Below, one piece after another: positions 33,901 through 42,392 of a stretch of DNA of 64,000 nt (position 1 is the stretch's first letter; each line of letters begins with the position of its first letter). Under the pieces are notes generated by a model. That model was not told the origin of the DNA. It saw nothing but the letters and a program-made list of their open reading frames with translations, and made no database searches. Both the position numbers and the translations under genes were made by a program. The stretch comes from Labilithrix sp. (GTDB lineage: Bacteria; Myxococcota_A; Polyangia; Polyangiales; Polyangiaceae). Location of the stretch: NCBI GenBank assembly GCA_019637225.1, contig JAHBWC010000031.1:1-64000 (forward strand), written 5' to 3'.

Positions 33901-34020
33901 GCCGCTCCTGACGGGCGTGAAGTCACCGCGAGGGTCGTCGCTCGCTTCGGGCCGGCTCGCCTCACAACCGGCGAGGAGCAGGAGGAGGATCGGAAGGAAG
34001 CGCGCCGCTCGAAGGTCCAC
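30946..34020 (-). CDS. Large secreted lipoprotein with a single CxxCH motif and PD40-like region
   Basis: 1,024 residues from GTG 34020. The signal peptide ends in LLAGC (lipidated Cys19). A Cys-rich stretch covers about 40-130. An immunoglobulin-like region follows (SVVVPIAGPVKVSAALG). The central part contains CFVCHSASADG, with C467, C470 and H471 forming a CxxCH covalent-haem motif, then propeller-like repeats (YPVFSTDGTQVAFTYRSG). A second Cys-rich stretch (about 790-880) contains DTDLDCCG and LTTSNCCGAPNG. Related large lipoproteins occur widely in Polyangia with unknown function. Redox activity is possible but unproven; a lone CxxCH may also be a disulfide. Confidence 0.75.
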   Translation of the reverse strand: MDLRAARFLPILLLLLAGCEASRPEASDDPRGDFTPVRSGVGACDPASAQEGCPCASPGAAAACGSIQQVVDERILCAMGTARCLDDGSWGACESERIVVRSTPALKTAALGSPGACADPCTPDCTSTIDTPPGIVLPSGLDADAGGITITPTPPPGNTCVGLAISPSTAPSTNVVVSSMSAVTTKQFTSALMPLGCNPSAPSALWYTDKFDVAQMDATTPGKLSVVVPIAGPVKVSAALGAYTSTVTANISVVVAEKGTVNPPPASSSLAQFPAEGVADAADAKLEILYPYTGTIFPMGLPAPLLQWRNSAQPADGGVVVTLQYPATGTPIYQVSQLVAESMTAPVPLRAAQPRYPIPQNVWFSFEQTVHRNRATSGDTGRIFIRRRVGSTTYKAKSIDVRFAPGQLKGRVYYNSYGTALVQNYSGAQQSTNGAFPGGNFGAATLLIPPGATSPTVAAGFNGSSGCFVCHSASADGATLITGNPSSISTKYTFPGTPPNGGVSYGTKALNFGGINPTSTRVFTSSGMSEADSTSRLLDINGAVVSGNNAPAALRAAYPVFSTDGTQVAFTYRSGNVSPLSNVAVGTGRALSMMAFDGNRTFSAFRNLVTPADGPAVWPAFLPAGQNGVVYQVETRTTPNGGLGFTRHDIEGSTYYGATGELWWVTTGTTPVATRLHRANGYDASGTTGVLPVDPTNGHAGVGGTMGPAGAGFYEQRYNYEPSVLPQVIGGYSWVMFTSRRSYGNVATINPYASDPRFDNISIDPTTKKLWMSAVSASPTAGTDPSAPAFYFPGQELIAGNSRAVFALDACHPAAASMTVATDANLCDTDLDCCGATSSPATSACVLDPPPLASPPRKHCITSSAGACRAQGESCLTTSNCCGAPNGDVCASGVCTPPPGFYSPQVYTREFTAACLPGFSVRWGHFDWRSRTPSNSSIEFAAQQGDGVVWAPAAPVKFATAKGATVAAPYWATGGTKVSTVLGNPKGSSARKLRITMTFQPSSDKGSAPTLFDWRQSIECVPDE

Positions 34021-34123
34021 TTCGCATAGGACGGCCGAGCACGGCGGAGATTAAGCCGCGCCTCCGGCGACGTCGCCGCGGTAGGCGGAGGTGCGCTCGT
34101 CAGGCGCCGCGCTCGCGACGGCG

Positions 34124-34951
34124 TCAGCGGCGCCGGGCTGCTCGGAAGGCGCCGGGGGTCGTGTTGCGGTGCTGCCGAAACATCGCCACGAGGTGCGAGG
34201 CCGAGCTCGCGCCGAGGTGAGCGGCCATCGCGTCGAGGTCCATTCCCGTCGCCTCGAGGAGCCGCTCGGCGGCGCGGACGATATGCAGCTGCCTCTCCGC
34301 GCGGAGCGAGGTCCCGCACTCGGTGAGGCGCCGCTGCAGCGAGCGCACGCTCGTCCCGAGGTTCTTCGCGATCGCCGTGGGCTCCGCGCCCGCCGGCAGC
34401 GTGTCCAGCGCCGCGCGCACCCGCCGGACGGGCTCCGGCAGGCCGAGGAGCCGGGTCCGCAGCGCCTCGACCTCGACGCGGAGGTCGCTCGCGCCGACGG
34501 CCTCGTAGGCGGCGACCGGATCCTCGAGGTACTCGACGGGGTGTCCGGGGCTCAAGAACTGGAACATCCCGACGACCGCGGCGTGCGCGAAGCCGCCTTG
34601 ATGAAGGACGACCTGCTTGGCGACGTTCGGTGACCAGGCGTCGCGTCGCTTCTTGAGGTGCGCGAGGAGCGTCTCGAACGACATGAGGTCCACGGTCTCG
34701 AGCGCGCGCACGTCCACGATCGACGTGTGCCCGCGGAACAGCGGATCGGCGCCGACCTCGTGCGCGCCGACCATCTCGAGGACGTCGGCCTCGTCGGGGC
34801 GCCCCCACATCATGATGCCGAAGACGCGTCGCTCCGCCTGCCAGTAGGCGAAGGCGCGACGAACGACGTAGCGGTACGCCGGGGGCCCGAAGAAGGCGTC
34901 GAGCTTCGGGACGAGGGTGAACGAGCCGGCCGGGTCTCGACTGCGCGGCAC
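34124..34951 (-). CDS. AraC-family transcriptional regulator with STAS-like sensor domain
   Basis: 275 residues. The C-terminal 90 residues carry two helix-turn-helix units: AIAKNLGTSVRSLQRRLTECG and LDAMAAHLGASSASHLVAMFRQH, ending TTPGAFRAARRR, as in AraC proteins. The N-terminal half (about 40-165) is not a cupin. It has FGIMMWGRPDEAD, HTSIVDVRALETVDLMSF and VVLHQGGFAHAAVVGMFQFL, an order like that in the protein at 20409 and in STAS/SpoIIAA-like folds (inference). The ligand and targets are unknown; the adjacent PLP enzyme (35110) is on the same strand, 158 bp upstream. GTG 34951 has TAACGT 6 nt upstream. Confidence 0.88.
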   Translation of the reverse strand: MPRSRDPAGSFTLVPKLDAFFGPPAYRYVVRRAFAYWQAERRVFGIMMWGRPDEADVLEMVGAHEVGADPLFRGHTSIVDVRALETVDLMSFETLLAHLKKRRDAWSPNVAKQVVLHQGGFAHAAVVGMFQFLSPGHPVEYLEDPVAAYEAVGASDLRVEVEALRTRLLGLPEPVRRVRAALDTLPAGAEPTAIAKNLGTSVRSLQRRLTECGTSLRAERQLHIVRAAERLLEATGMDLDAMAAHLGASSASHLVAMFRQHRNTTPGAFRAARRR

Positions 34952-34957
34952 GTCTCG

Positions 34958-34963
34958 ACGTTA
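34958..34963 (-). promoter_or_regulatory. -10-like TAACGT before the AraC gene
   Basis: TAACGT on the minus strand ends 6 nt before GTG 34951. No Shine-Dalgarno or -35 match is seen. Confidence 0.35.
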
Positions 34964-35109
34964 CCACCCGCGCTCTTCCCGGCGCCATTGCGTTTCACGC
35001 GCGCGCCATCGAACCGAATCCCCTTGGAGACACGGGCCATCTCCGACCTCGCGGTCGGGTCCGCGCGTCTCCGTGGGCGGTGCGAGCGCCGCGGACGGCG
35101 ACGCCGCCG

Positions 35110-36276
35110 TCACCCGAGGGCGCTGCAGATCCGCGCGACGCCGCGGCCGATGTCGACTTCGTCGTGGTAGATGGCGAACCCGAATCGAAGGCGGTCCCCG
35201 CGGACGTCGGTCACGACGCCCGCGGCGAGGAGCCGGGCGTGGATGTCGGCCGCCGCGCGGGTCTCGAACGTCAAGAACTGCCCGCGGCTCTTCTCGGAGA
35301 TCGGGACGACGAGCTCTCGCTCACGGAGCGGAACGGACTCCTTGCCGAGCTCCTCGACGAAGAGCTCCTGCAAGCGCACGACGTGCGCGTGCAGCGCGGC
35401 CGGCGTGAGCGCCTCGGCGTCGAGCCAGTCCATGACCGCATTGAAGCGGTAGAGCCCGCTCGGATCGAACGTCGCCCCGAGGAAACGCGCTCCCCCCGGC
35501 GCGTAGGCGACGGCGCCGGGCGCCTGCGCGTCCTCGAGCGCGCCGAAGGCGGCGAACCAGCCGGTGTCGCGAGGCCGTGCTCCGTAGCCGGGCGGAGCGT
35601 GGACGAAGCAGCACCCCTCGCCGCTCATCGCGTACTTGTAGCCACCGGCCAGGTAGAAGGCGCGGTGCTCGACGGCCGAGAGATCGACCGGGATCGCTCC
35701 GAACGCGTGGTAGCCGTCGACGACGACGAACGCCTCGCCGGGGACGGCGGCGACGATGCGCGGCAGGTCCTCGACCGCGTACCCGGAGTTGAAGAAGACG
35801 TGGCTCAGGTAGACGAGATCCCAGCCGGGCTTCGACGCGGCCTCGGCGAAGCGCTCCGTGAACGAGGCGTGCGGCTCGGCGGAGATCCGGGTCACCTCGA
35901 GCTCGCCTTCCTCTTCCAGGCGCGCGGCCTGACGCGCGAACGAGTGAAACTCGGCGTCGGTGGTCAGGACACGGAGCGGGCGCCCGCGCGGCAGGCACGA
36001 GAGGATGCGCATGACGAGCTCGTGCGTGTTCGGCGCGAACGCGATCGTGGTCGGATCGGACAACCCGAGCCGCCTCGCGACGTGGCCCTGCGCGCGAGGG
36101 ACGACCTCCGAGAAGATCGCGTCCCACTTCTGGTCGGCCATGCGCGCCGCGTCGAGCCACGCCTTCACGTGGGCGTCGAAGCTCACGTCCGGCCACAGGT
36201 GATGGCTGTGGGCCGCGAAATGGATGCGCTCGGGGTCGGCCTCGAGGAACCGCCGGAAGTGGTGCTTGTAGCTCAC
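35110..36276 (-). CDS. PLP-dependent class V aminotransferase, kynureninase-like
   Basis: 388 residues from GTG 36276. The fold type I pattern is clear: [16 protein letters not shown] for cofactor phosphate, [10 protein letters not shown] with the Asp that pairs with the pyridine nitrogen, and the Schiff-base Lys in [13 protein letters not shown] (K214). The opening [12 protein letters not shown] resembles kynureninases and related class V enzymes. The substrate is unknown; kynurenine cleavage, cysteine desulfuration or transamination are all possible. No tryptophan-catabolism genes adjoin. It is divergent from the desaturase with a shared intergenic region. Confidence 0.88.
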   Translation of the reverse strand: MSYKHHFRRFLEADPERIHFAAHSHHLWPDVSFDAHVKAWLDAARMADQKWDAIFSEVVPRAQGHVARRLGLSDPTTIAFAPNTHELVMRILSCLPRGRPLRVLTTDAEFHSFARQAARLEEEGELEVTRISAEPHASFTERFAEAASKPGWDLVYLSHVFFNSGYAVEDLPRIVAAVPGEAFVVVDGYHAFGAIPVDLSAVEHRAFYLAGGYKYAMSGEGCCFVHAPPGYGARPRDTGWFAAFGALEDAQAPGAVAYAPGGARFLGATFDPSGLYRFNAVMDWLDAEALTPAALHAHVVRLQELFVEELGKESVPLRERELVVPISEKSRGQFLTFETRAAADIHARLLAAGVVTDVRGDRLRFGFAIYHDEVDIGRGVARICSALG

Positions 36277-36284
36277 GGCGCGTG

Positions 36285-36290
36285 AGGCTA
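36285..36290 (-). promoter_or_regulatory. -10-like TAGCCT before the PLP enzyme gene
   Basis: TAGCCT on the minus strand ends 8 nt before GTG 36276. It overlaps the first codons of the longest reading of the divergent desaturase, which argues against that reading. Confidence 0.35.
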
Positions 36291-36422
36291 GCGCGGCTCC
36301 GGCCTCCCGTGAGGAGGGACGTCGACCCACCTCGCCCGGCGAGCCGGCGCGCGAATCGGAGTCGAACGAGCCTGCTCGTCGCCGCCGGGGCACGTTCTTC
36401 GACGAGATTCGAAAAGGTTGGG

Positions 36423-36428
36423 TATGGT
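36423..36428 (+). promoter_or_regulatory. -10-like TATGGT before the desaturase gene
   Basis: TATGGT ends 9 nt before the in-frame CTG at 36438. The ATG inside this box is out of frame and meets a stop after five codons. The spacing matches the other leaderless-type starts in this window. Confidence 0.35.
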
Positions 36429-36437
36429 GCCATCGCT

Positions 36438-37628
36438 CTGAAGTCCCAAGATTTCGACCCCACGACCATCGACTGCGACGCGTTCTTCCGGGAGCTCAGG
36501 GGGATCCGCCGCGAAGCGGAGGCCGCCCTCGGCGAGGACGACATCCGACACCTGCGTCGAACCGAGCTCTACGGCCGGGTGGCCACCGCCGTCGGGCTCG
36601 CCACCGCGTGGGTGCCGAACCCGCTCAGCATGGCGGCGCTCGCGCTCGGCCGGAGCACGCGCTGGATCATCATGCATCACGTCGGGCATCGCGGGTACGA
36701 CCGCGTGCCGGACGTGCCGCCGCGGTACACGAGCCGCGTGTTCGCGACGGGGTGGCGCCGGTTCCTCGACTGGTCCGACTGGATGCTCCCCGAGGCCTGG
36801 AAGTACGAGCACAACGTGCTCCACCACACGAACACGGGAGAGCTCCGCGATCCGGATCTCGTCGAGCGCAACACCCACTGGGTGCGAGCTCTGGAGCTCC
36901 CCCAAGCGGTGAAGATGGTCGGGATGGCCGGCCTCGGGGCGATCTGGAAGCCGTTCTACTACGCGCCGAACACGGTCCATACGTGGCTGTCGCGCGGTCA
37001 GGGGCTCGCGTTCACCGACGAAGCGTCGGAGACGCCTCCGAAGTACAAGCGCACGCTCTACCTCCGCTGCTACGCGCCGTACGTGTTCATCCACTTCGCG
37101 GCGCTGCCCGCGCTGTTCTTGCCGCTCGGCCCGCTCGCGGCCGCCAGCGCGTTCGTCAACTCGCTCGGCGCCGAGGCGATCACGAACCTCCACACGTTCA
37201 TGGTCGTAGGCCCGAACCACACGGGCGACGATCTCTACCGGTTCGACACGCCCGCGGCGTCGAAGGCCGAGGCCGCCGTCCGCCAGGTGCTCGGCTCCGT
37301 GAACTACGCGACCGGCGGCGAGCTCGTGGACTACCCGCAGCTCTGGCTCAACTACCAGATCGAGCACCACCTGTTCCCCGATCTGCCGATGCTGCGGTAC
37401 CGCAAGATCCAGCCGAAGGTGAAGGCCCTCTGCGCGAAGTACGGGATCCCGTACGTCCAGGAGAGCGTCTTCGAGCGCGTGAAGAAGCTCTTGTTCGTCG
37501 CCGTCGGCAAGACGTCGATGAAGCGCGCGAGCCGTGTCGGCAAGCGCAAGGGCGAGGCTCGTGACGTTCCGGACGTCCGCGCCTCGGTGTCGCCGGACGT
37601 CGGAGCGATCGCGGCCGAGCAGCCCTGA
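36438..37628 (+). CDS. Membrane fatty acid desaturase
   Basis: About 396 residues. The three histidine boxes are present: HHVGH, EHNVLHH and near the C-terminus QIEHHLF. These bind the diiron centre that introduces a double bond into an acyl chain at the inner membrane. Hydrophobic segments include [14 protein letters not shown] and [15 protein letters not shown]. The C-terminal 40 residues are basic and polar. The start is uncertain: there is no ATG or GTG between 36310 and the conserved region ([16 protein letters not shown]). GTG 36282 or 36309 would add residues overlapping the divergent promoter; CTG 36438 fits the TATGGT box and was chosen. Confidence 0.9.
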   Translation: MKSQDFDPTTIDCDAFFRELRGIRREAEAALGEDDIRHLRRTELYGRVATAVGLATAWVPNPLSMAALALGRSTRWIIMHHVGHRGYDRVPDVPPRYTSRVFATGWRRFLDWSDWMLPEAWKYEHNVLHHTNTGELRDPDLVERNTHWVRALELPQAVKMVGMAGLGAIWKPFYYAPNTVHTWLSRGQGLAFTDEASETPPKYKRTLYLRCYAPYVFIHFAALPALFLPLGPLAAASAFVNSLGAEAITNLHTFMVVGPNHTGDDLYRFDTPAASKAEAAVRQVLGSVNYATGGELVDYPQLWLNYQIEHHLFPDLPMLRYRKIQPKVKALCAKYGIPYVQESVFERVKKLLFVAVGKTSMKRASRVGKRKGEARDVPDVRASVSPDVGAIAAEQP

Positions 37629-37697
37629 GGTCGCTGGGCGGCATCGCCCCCCGCCTTCGACCGCACGCGCCGGTGAGCCCACCGCGCGCGAGCGCGA

Positions 37698-39326
37698 TCA
37701 CTTCTCGATCTGACGCATGCCCGGGGCTTCGCGCCCCGTCGTCGCGACGTACTCGTCGTAAGGTCCGCCGTAGACGTGCGGCCCCTTCGGCGTGAGCTCG
37801 AGGATGCGCGTCGCGATCGCGCGGAGGAACGCGCGATCGTGGGAGACGAAGACGATCGTGCCCTCGTACTGCGACAGGGCCTTCACGAGCGCACGCTTCG
37901 TCACGATGTCGAGGTGGTTGGTCGGCTCGTCGAGGACGAGGAGGTTCGGCGCGTCGAAGAGGATCTTCGCGAGCGCGAGGCGCGCGCGCTCGCCGCCGGA
38001 GAGGATGCGGATCGGCTTGTCGTGGTCGTCGCCGTGGAAGCCGAACGCGCCGGCGAGCGTCCGCAGCGTGCCGAGGTTCGTCGTCGGGCTGTGGGCGACG
38101 AGCTCCTCGATCACCGTTCGATCGGCGGAGAGCTGCTCCATCTGGTGCTGCGCGAAGTAGCCCATCGTGACCGACGCGCCGATGGCGACCTTGCCCTCGT
38201 CGGGCTGGAGCGCGTCGGCCATCATCTTGAGGAGCGTCGTCTTGCCGGAGCCGTTCTCGCCCATCACCGCCCAGCGCTCGGTCCGCCGGACGAGGAGGTT
38301 CAGGCCGTCGTGGATGGCGCGGTCGCCGTACTTCTTCTTGACGCCCTCGACCTTGATGACGTCGTCGCCGCTGCGAGGCGCCGGCCTGAAGTCGAAGGTC
38401 TTCTCGATGATCCGGCGCGGCGGCTCGACCTTCTCGATCTTCTCGAGCTTCTTCACGCGCGACTGCACCTGCGCGGCGTGGCTCGCGCGCGCCTTGAAGC
38501 GCTCGATGAACGCCTTCTCCTTCGCGAGCATCGCCTGCTGGCGCTCGTACTGCGCCTGCTGCTGCGCCGCGGCGAGCGCGCGCTGCTGCTCGTAGAACTC
38601 GTAGTCGCCGGAGTAGCTCTTCACCTCGCCACCGTCGAGCTCGACGATCTTCTTCACGACGCGGTTCATGACGTCGCGGTCGTGGCACGTCATGAGGACG
38701 GAGCCCGGGTAGTCGCGGAGGAAGCCCTCGAGCCAGAGGATCGACTCGATGTCGAGGTAGTTGGTCGGCTCGTCGAGGAGGAGCGCGTCGGGGCGCGCCA
38801 GCAGGATCTGCGCGAGCGCGACGCGCATCTTCCACCCGCCGGAGAGGTTGCCGACGTCGCCTGCGACCTGCTCGGGCGAGAAGCCGAGGCCCGCGAGGAT
38901 CGCGTGCGCGCGCGCCTCGAGGTCGTAGCCGCCGAGCTCCTGGTAGCGCGCCTGGACGTCGCCGAAGCGCTCGACCGCGTCGTTGAAGCCGGGGTCCTCG
39001 GGATCGGCGAGCTTCGCCTCGAGCTCCTTGAGCTCCTCGCCGAGCCGGCCCGCCTCGCCCGCGCCGGAGAGCGTCTCCGCCATGACGCTCCGGCCCGAGA
39101 GGTCGCCGACGTCCTGCCGGAAGTAGCCGATGGTCGTCCGCTTCGGCCGGTCGACCATGCCGTCGTCGGGCTGCTCCTCGCCGGTGATCAGGCGAAAGAC
39201 GGTGCTCTTGCCGGCGCCATTCGGGCCGACGAGCCCGACCTTTTCTCCGTCGCCGAGGTGGAAGCTCGCCTCGAGGAAGAGGATCTGACCGCCGTACTGC
39301 TTCGAGACATTCGAGAACGAGATCAT
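37698..39326 (-). CDS. ABC-F family ATPase (ribosome-associated type)
   Basis: 542 residues with two nucleotide-binding domains and no membrane segments. The Walker A motifs are GPNGAGKST and GENGSGKTT; the signatures are LSGGWKMRVAL and LSGGERARLAL; the Walker B motifs are LLLDEPTNYLD and LVLDEPTNHLD. The linker between the domains (about 240-305) is long, charged and helical, as in the P-site tRNA-interacting linker of ABC-F proteins. It probably acts on ribosomes to relieve stalling, like Uup, YbiT or EttA; which one cannot be decided by eye. It is a single gene. Confidence 0.95.
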   Translation of the reverse strand: MISFSNVSKQYGGQILFLEASFHLGDGEKVGLVGPNGAGKSTVFRLITGEEQPDDGMVDRPKRTTIGYFRQDVGDLSGRSVMAETLSGAGEAGRLGEELKELEAKLADPEDPGFNDAVERFGDVQARYQELGGYDLEARAHAILAGLGFSPEQVAGDVGNLSGGWKMRVALAQILLARPDALLLDEPTNYLDIESILWLEGFLRDYPGSVLMTCHDRDVMNRVVKKIVELDGGEVKSYSGDYEFYEQQRALAAAQQQAQYERQQAMLAKEKAFIERFKARASHAAQVQSRVKKLEKIEKVEPPRRIIEKTFDFRPAPRSGDDVIKVEGVKKKYGDRAIHDGLNLLVRRTERWAVMGENGSGKTTLLKMMADALQPDEGKVAIGASVTMGYFAQHQMEQLSADRTVIEELVAHSPTTNLGTLRTLAGAFGFHGDDHDKPIRILSGGERARLALAKILFDAPNLLVLDEPTNHLDIVTKRALVKALSQYEGTIVFVSHDRAFLRAIATRILELTPKGPHVYGGPYDEYVATTGREAPGMRQIEK

Positions 39327-39541
39327 GGAAAGCCGGGGCTCAATAGCACGAGAGGCCGACCGATGGGCGCCAGCCGCGCCGCCTCGGCTCGCGCCTCGCT
39401 GTCGAGCTCTGCGTCCCGCCGGAGACCGCGCGCCTCCTCGGGGCGTCCCGAGGCGTCGCAGAGAGCGCGGCCGCCGGCGCGGAAATCTCGCCGGAATGCC
39501 CGGCTCGTCGCCGGATAGGGGTCTCCGGGCGCCAGGGTCGC

Positions 39542-39547
39542 TATAGT
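39542..39547 (+). promoter_or_regulatory. -10-like TATAGT before the permease gene
   Basis: TATAGT (five of six consensus bases) ends 9 nt before ATG 39557. No -35 hexamer is visible. It is one of the two best members of the leaderless-type set. Confidence 0.45.
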
Positions 39548-39556
39548 GTCGCCCGC

Positions 39557-41089
39557 ATGCTGGCGTTCGCGCTCCGCCGCGCGATCTGGGCGATCCCGAC
39601 GCTCTTCGGCGTCAGCCTCGTCGTGTTCCTCCTGACGACGCTCCTGCCCGATCCCGTCGCCGACGCGCCGATCGCCGCCGGCGACGTCGCCGCGCGTGTC
39701 CGTCTGGACGAGCTCCGCCGCGCACGCTTCCTCGATCTGCCGCGCCTGCTGAACGTCGCGCCGCGCGACGTCCGCAGCACCGTCGACGAGTGCGTCGCGC
39801 ACGTCGTCGCCGGCGACGGCGACGCGGCGTTCTGCGAGGAGCGGCTCGGGAGGCTCGGCGGCGCCGCGCTCCCACACCTCCTCCCTCGGCTCGACGACAT
39901 CCCGCCGGCGGCGCGCGGGCGGATCGCAATCGCCCTCGCGCCCGTGGCGCGCCGCATGGGGATCGGCGACGAGGCCGAGCTCACGGAGCCGGATCGCGCG
40001 GCGCTCTTCTGGGAGCGCTTCTGGGAAGACCGCTCCGTCGACTTCACCGAGCCTGCCGTCCACCGATCGGTCCAGCGCATCACCACCCGCCCGAGCGAGC
40101 TGCTCGAGAACGACCTTCGCCTCGTCGACACGTTCGCGCTCCGGGAGCTGATGGACGCGCTCAGGACGACGCGCGATCCGGCGGCGCTCGCTCGGCTGAC
40201 CCGCATCGCGTCGCAGGTCACGGGGCGCTCCGGAGCCCTCGAGCCCGACGCGGACCGCGCGCGGACGCGCGCTGCCGTCTCCGAGTGGCTGTCGTGGTGG
40301 TACGTCCACGAGGCGGACTACGTCGTCCTCCAGGGCGGCGAGAAGGTGACGGCGAGCGTCGCGCAGACGCGCTACGCGAAGTGGGTGCTCGGCTCCGTCA
40401 CGGGGCAGCTCGGCCTCAGCACGCGCGACGGCCTCCCGATCTTCGACAAGCTCCTGGCGCGCGCGCCCGTCACGCTCGGCATGGCGCTGCTCGCGCTCCT
40501 CGTCAGCGCGCTCGTCGGCGTTCCGATCGGGGTCGTCGCCGCCTGGCGTCGCGGTCACGCGGTCGACCACGGCGCCGCGGGGATCGTCCTCCTCGTGTAC
40601 TCCGTCCCGACGTTCCTCGTGGCCGAGCTCCTCGCGACGTTCGGCCGCGGGACGGGCGCGGGCTTCGTCCTCCCCGTGCTCGCGCTCTCGACCGTCTCGC
40701 TCTCCGTCATGACGCAGCAGCAGCGCGCGTCGATGATCGAGGCGCTCGGCCAGGACTACGTCCGCGCCGCGCGCGCGAAGGGCGCGCGGACGCTCCGGGT
40801 CGCGCTTGTCCACGCGCTGCGGAACGCGCTCGTCCCCACCGTGACCATCGCCGGCGTCCAGTTCCCGGCGCTGGTCGGCGGCGCGTTCGTCGTCGAGGAG
40901 GTCTTCGACATCCACGGCGTCGGCTGGGAGACGCTCCGCGCGATCGAGTCGCACGACGTCGCGTGGATCGTCGCCGTCACGCTCCTCTGCGCGATCATCA
41001 CGACGGCGTGCCTCGTCGCGAGCGACATCGCCTACGGCCTCCTCGACCCGCGCGTGCGCGAGAGTCAGACGAGGAGGAGCGCGGCGTGA
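39557..41089 (+). CDS. DppB/OppB-like ABC permease with a large periplasmic insertion
   Basis: 510 residues against about 310-340 for usual members. The first membrane segment (WAIPTLFGVSLVVFLLTTLLP) is followed by about 230 residues before the next family landmark (GQLGLSTRDGLPIFDKLL). The insert is rich in helices, including LPHLLPRLDDIPPAARGRIAIALAP and LARLTRIASQVTG, with a HEAT-repeat look. The rest is standard: LGMALLALLVSALVGVPIGV, the EAA loop DYVRAARAKGARTLRVALVHALRNALVP and VVEEVFDIHGVGW. It forms an importer channel with the next gene (GTGA overlap). No ATPase or binding protein gene adjoins. Confidence 0.88.
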   Translation: MLAFALRRAIWAIPTLFGVSLVVFLLTTLLPDPVADAPIAAGDVAARVRLDELRRARFLDLPRLLNVAPRDVRSTVDECVAHVVAGDGDAAFCEERLGRLGGAALPHLLPRLDDIPPAARGRIAIALAPVARRMGIGDEAELTEPDRAALFWERFWEDRSVDFTEPAVHRSVQRITTRPSELLENDLRLVDTFALRELMDALRTTRDPAALARLTRIASQVTGRSGALEPDADRARTRAAVSEWLSWWYVHEADYVVLQGGEKVTASVAQTRYAKWVLGSVTGQLGLSTRDGLPIFDKLLARAPVTLGMALLALLVSALVGVPIGVVAAWRRGHAVDHGAAGIVLLVYSVPTFLVAELLATFGRGTGAGFVLPVLALSTVSLSVMTQQQRASMIEALGQDYVRAARAKGARTLRVALVHALRNALVPTVTIAGVQFPALVGGAFVVEEVFDIHGVGWETLRAIESHDVAWIVAVTLLCAIITTACLVASDIAYGLLDPRVRESQTRRSAA

Positions 41090-42252
41090 GCGATCGCCGG
41101 TCATCCAAGCCTGGCTCGAGCACGTCGAACGCGCCGTCGCCCCGCGACGAGACGCGCGACAGCATCCCGCTGCTCCTGGCGCGGCCCTCGCGCGTCCCGG
41201 CCCCCGCGTCCGATCCGGGCGCGCCGCGTCGCCCCAACGCCGCAGCCGCGGCGAAGGCGCCCCCGCCGCTCGCGGGCGTCGACTGGAGCCCCCCTGGCAC
41301 GGTCACCCTGCGCCTCGGGAAGATCGGGCTCCTCGTCGCGGCGCTCCTCCTGCTCCTGTCGATCTTCGCGGACATGATCGCCAGCGATCTCCCGCTCGCA
41401 TGCAGAGTGCACGGGACGGTCTACGTGCTCCCGAACGTGACCCGACCTCCGGAGCTCGAGAGGATGGACCGCCGGGCGCTGGCGTCCGAGGCGGAGTGGA
41501 TCGTCCGGCCGATCGTCTCCCGCGGGCCGCGCCTCGCGCCCGGCGAGGAGCGCCGCCCGCTGCTCGCGCCTGGAAACGACGAGGGGCACCTGTTCGGCAC
41601 CGATCGCGAGGGCCGCGACGTCTTCGCGCGCGTGGTGCACGGGACGCGGAGCTACCTCGTCTTCGCCCTCGCCGCGGTCTTCGCGTCCCTCGCCCTCGGC
41701 GTGCTCTTCGGCGCCGTGGCCGGCCTCTTCGGCGGCGCCGCCGACGCGCTCGTGGGCAGGATCGTCGAGTCCGTCTCCGCGTTCCCGCCGCTCGTGCTCG
41801 TCCTCGGCGTGCAGGCCGCGGTCCCGACGCCCACCCTCTTCACGCTCTTCCTCGCGATCGCGCTCACCCGCTGGCCCGAGATCGCGCGCCTCGTCCGCGG
41901 CGAGGTCATGCTCGCGGCGACGCGCGACTACGTCCTCGCCGCGCGCGCGCTCGGCGCCTCGCCGATGCGCATCCTCCGGAGGCACATCATGCCCAACGTG
42001 CGCGCGCCGCTCGTCGTGGCAGCCTCGGTGGGTGTCAGCGCCGTGGTCCTCACCGAAGCGTCGCTCGACTTCCTCCGGGTCGGGACCCCCGCCGGCGCGG
42101 CGTCGTGGGGCGAGACGATGAGCCAGTTCCGCGACGCCCCGTCGGCGTGGTGGCTGCTCGCCTTCCCCGGCGTGCTGCTCGTCGTCACGATCGTCGCGTA
42201 CAACCTCATGGGCGAGGCGCTCCGGAACGCGCTCGACCCGCGCTCGCGCTGA
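41086..42252 (+). CDS. DppC/OppC-like ABC permease
   Basis: 388 residues; GTG overlaps the stop of the partner permease. A polar, Pro/Ala-rich cytoplasmic tail of about 75 residues precedes the first membrane segment (IGLLVAALLLLLSIFADMIA), which is longer than usual. A periplasmic loop with LFGTDREGRDVFARVVHGTR is the DppC signature. The EAA loop DYVLAARALGASPMRILRRHIMPN contacts the ATPase. It is the second half of a peptide- or small-solute importer whose ATPases and binding protein must be encoded elsewhere. Confidence 0.92.
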   Translation: MSDRRSSKPGSSTSNAPSPRDETRDSIPLLLARPSRVPAPASDPGAPRRPNAAAAAKAPPPLAGVDWSPPGTVTLRLGKIGLLVAALLLLLSIFADMIASDLPLACRVHGTVYVLPNVTRPPELERMDRRALASEAEWIVRPIVSRGPRLAPGEERRPLLAPGNDEGHLFGTDREGRDVFARVVHGTRSYLVFALAAVFASLALGVLFGAVAGLFGGAADALVGRIVESVSAFPPLVLVLGVQAAVPTPTLFTLFLAIALTRWPEIARLVRGEVMLAATRDYVLAARALGASPMRILRRHIMPNVRAPLVVAASVGVSAVVLTEASLDFLRVGTPAGAASWGETMSQFRDAPSAWWLLAFPGVLLVVTIVAYNLMGEALRNALDPRSR

Positions 42253-42392
42253 GCGGCGGCGCCGGGCGCTCGCCAGGCGGCCCCGGCGGCCCCGCGCAAG
42301 ACGACGCGCGCGCCGCAGGTGGGGCGCGAGCGGCAGAGCCGTGACGGCGGCGCGGGCGACGGAGGAGCTAGGGGCTTGGCGAGCCACGGATC

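Noticed and set aside
30796-34029. 1,077-residue plus-strand frame opposite the CxxCH lipoprotein
   Set aside because: Arg-rich shadow with no family features; the minus-strand frame has a signal peptide and Cys-rich modules.
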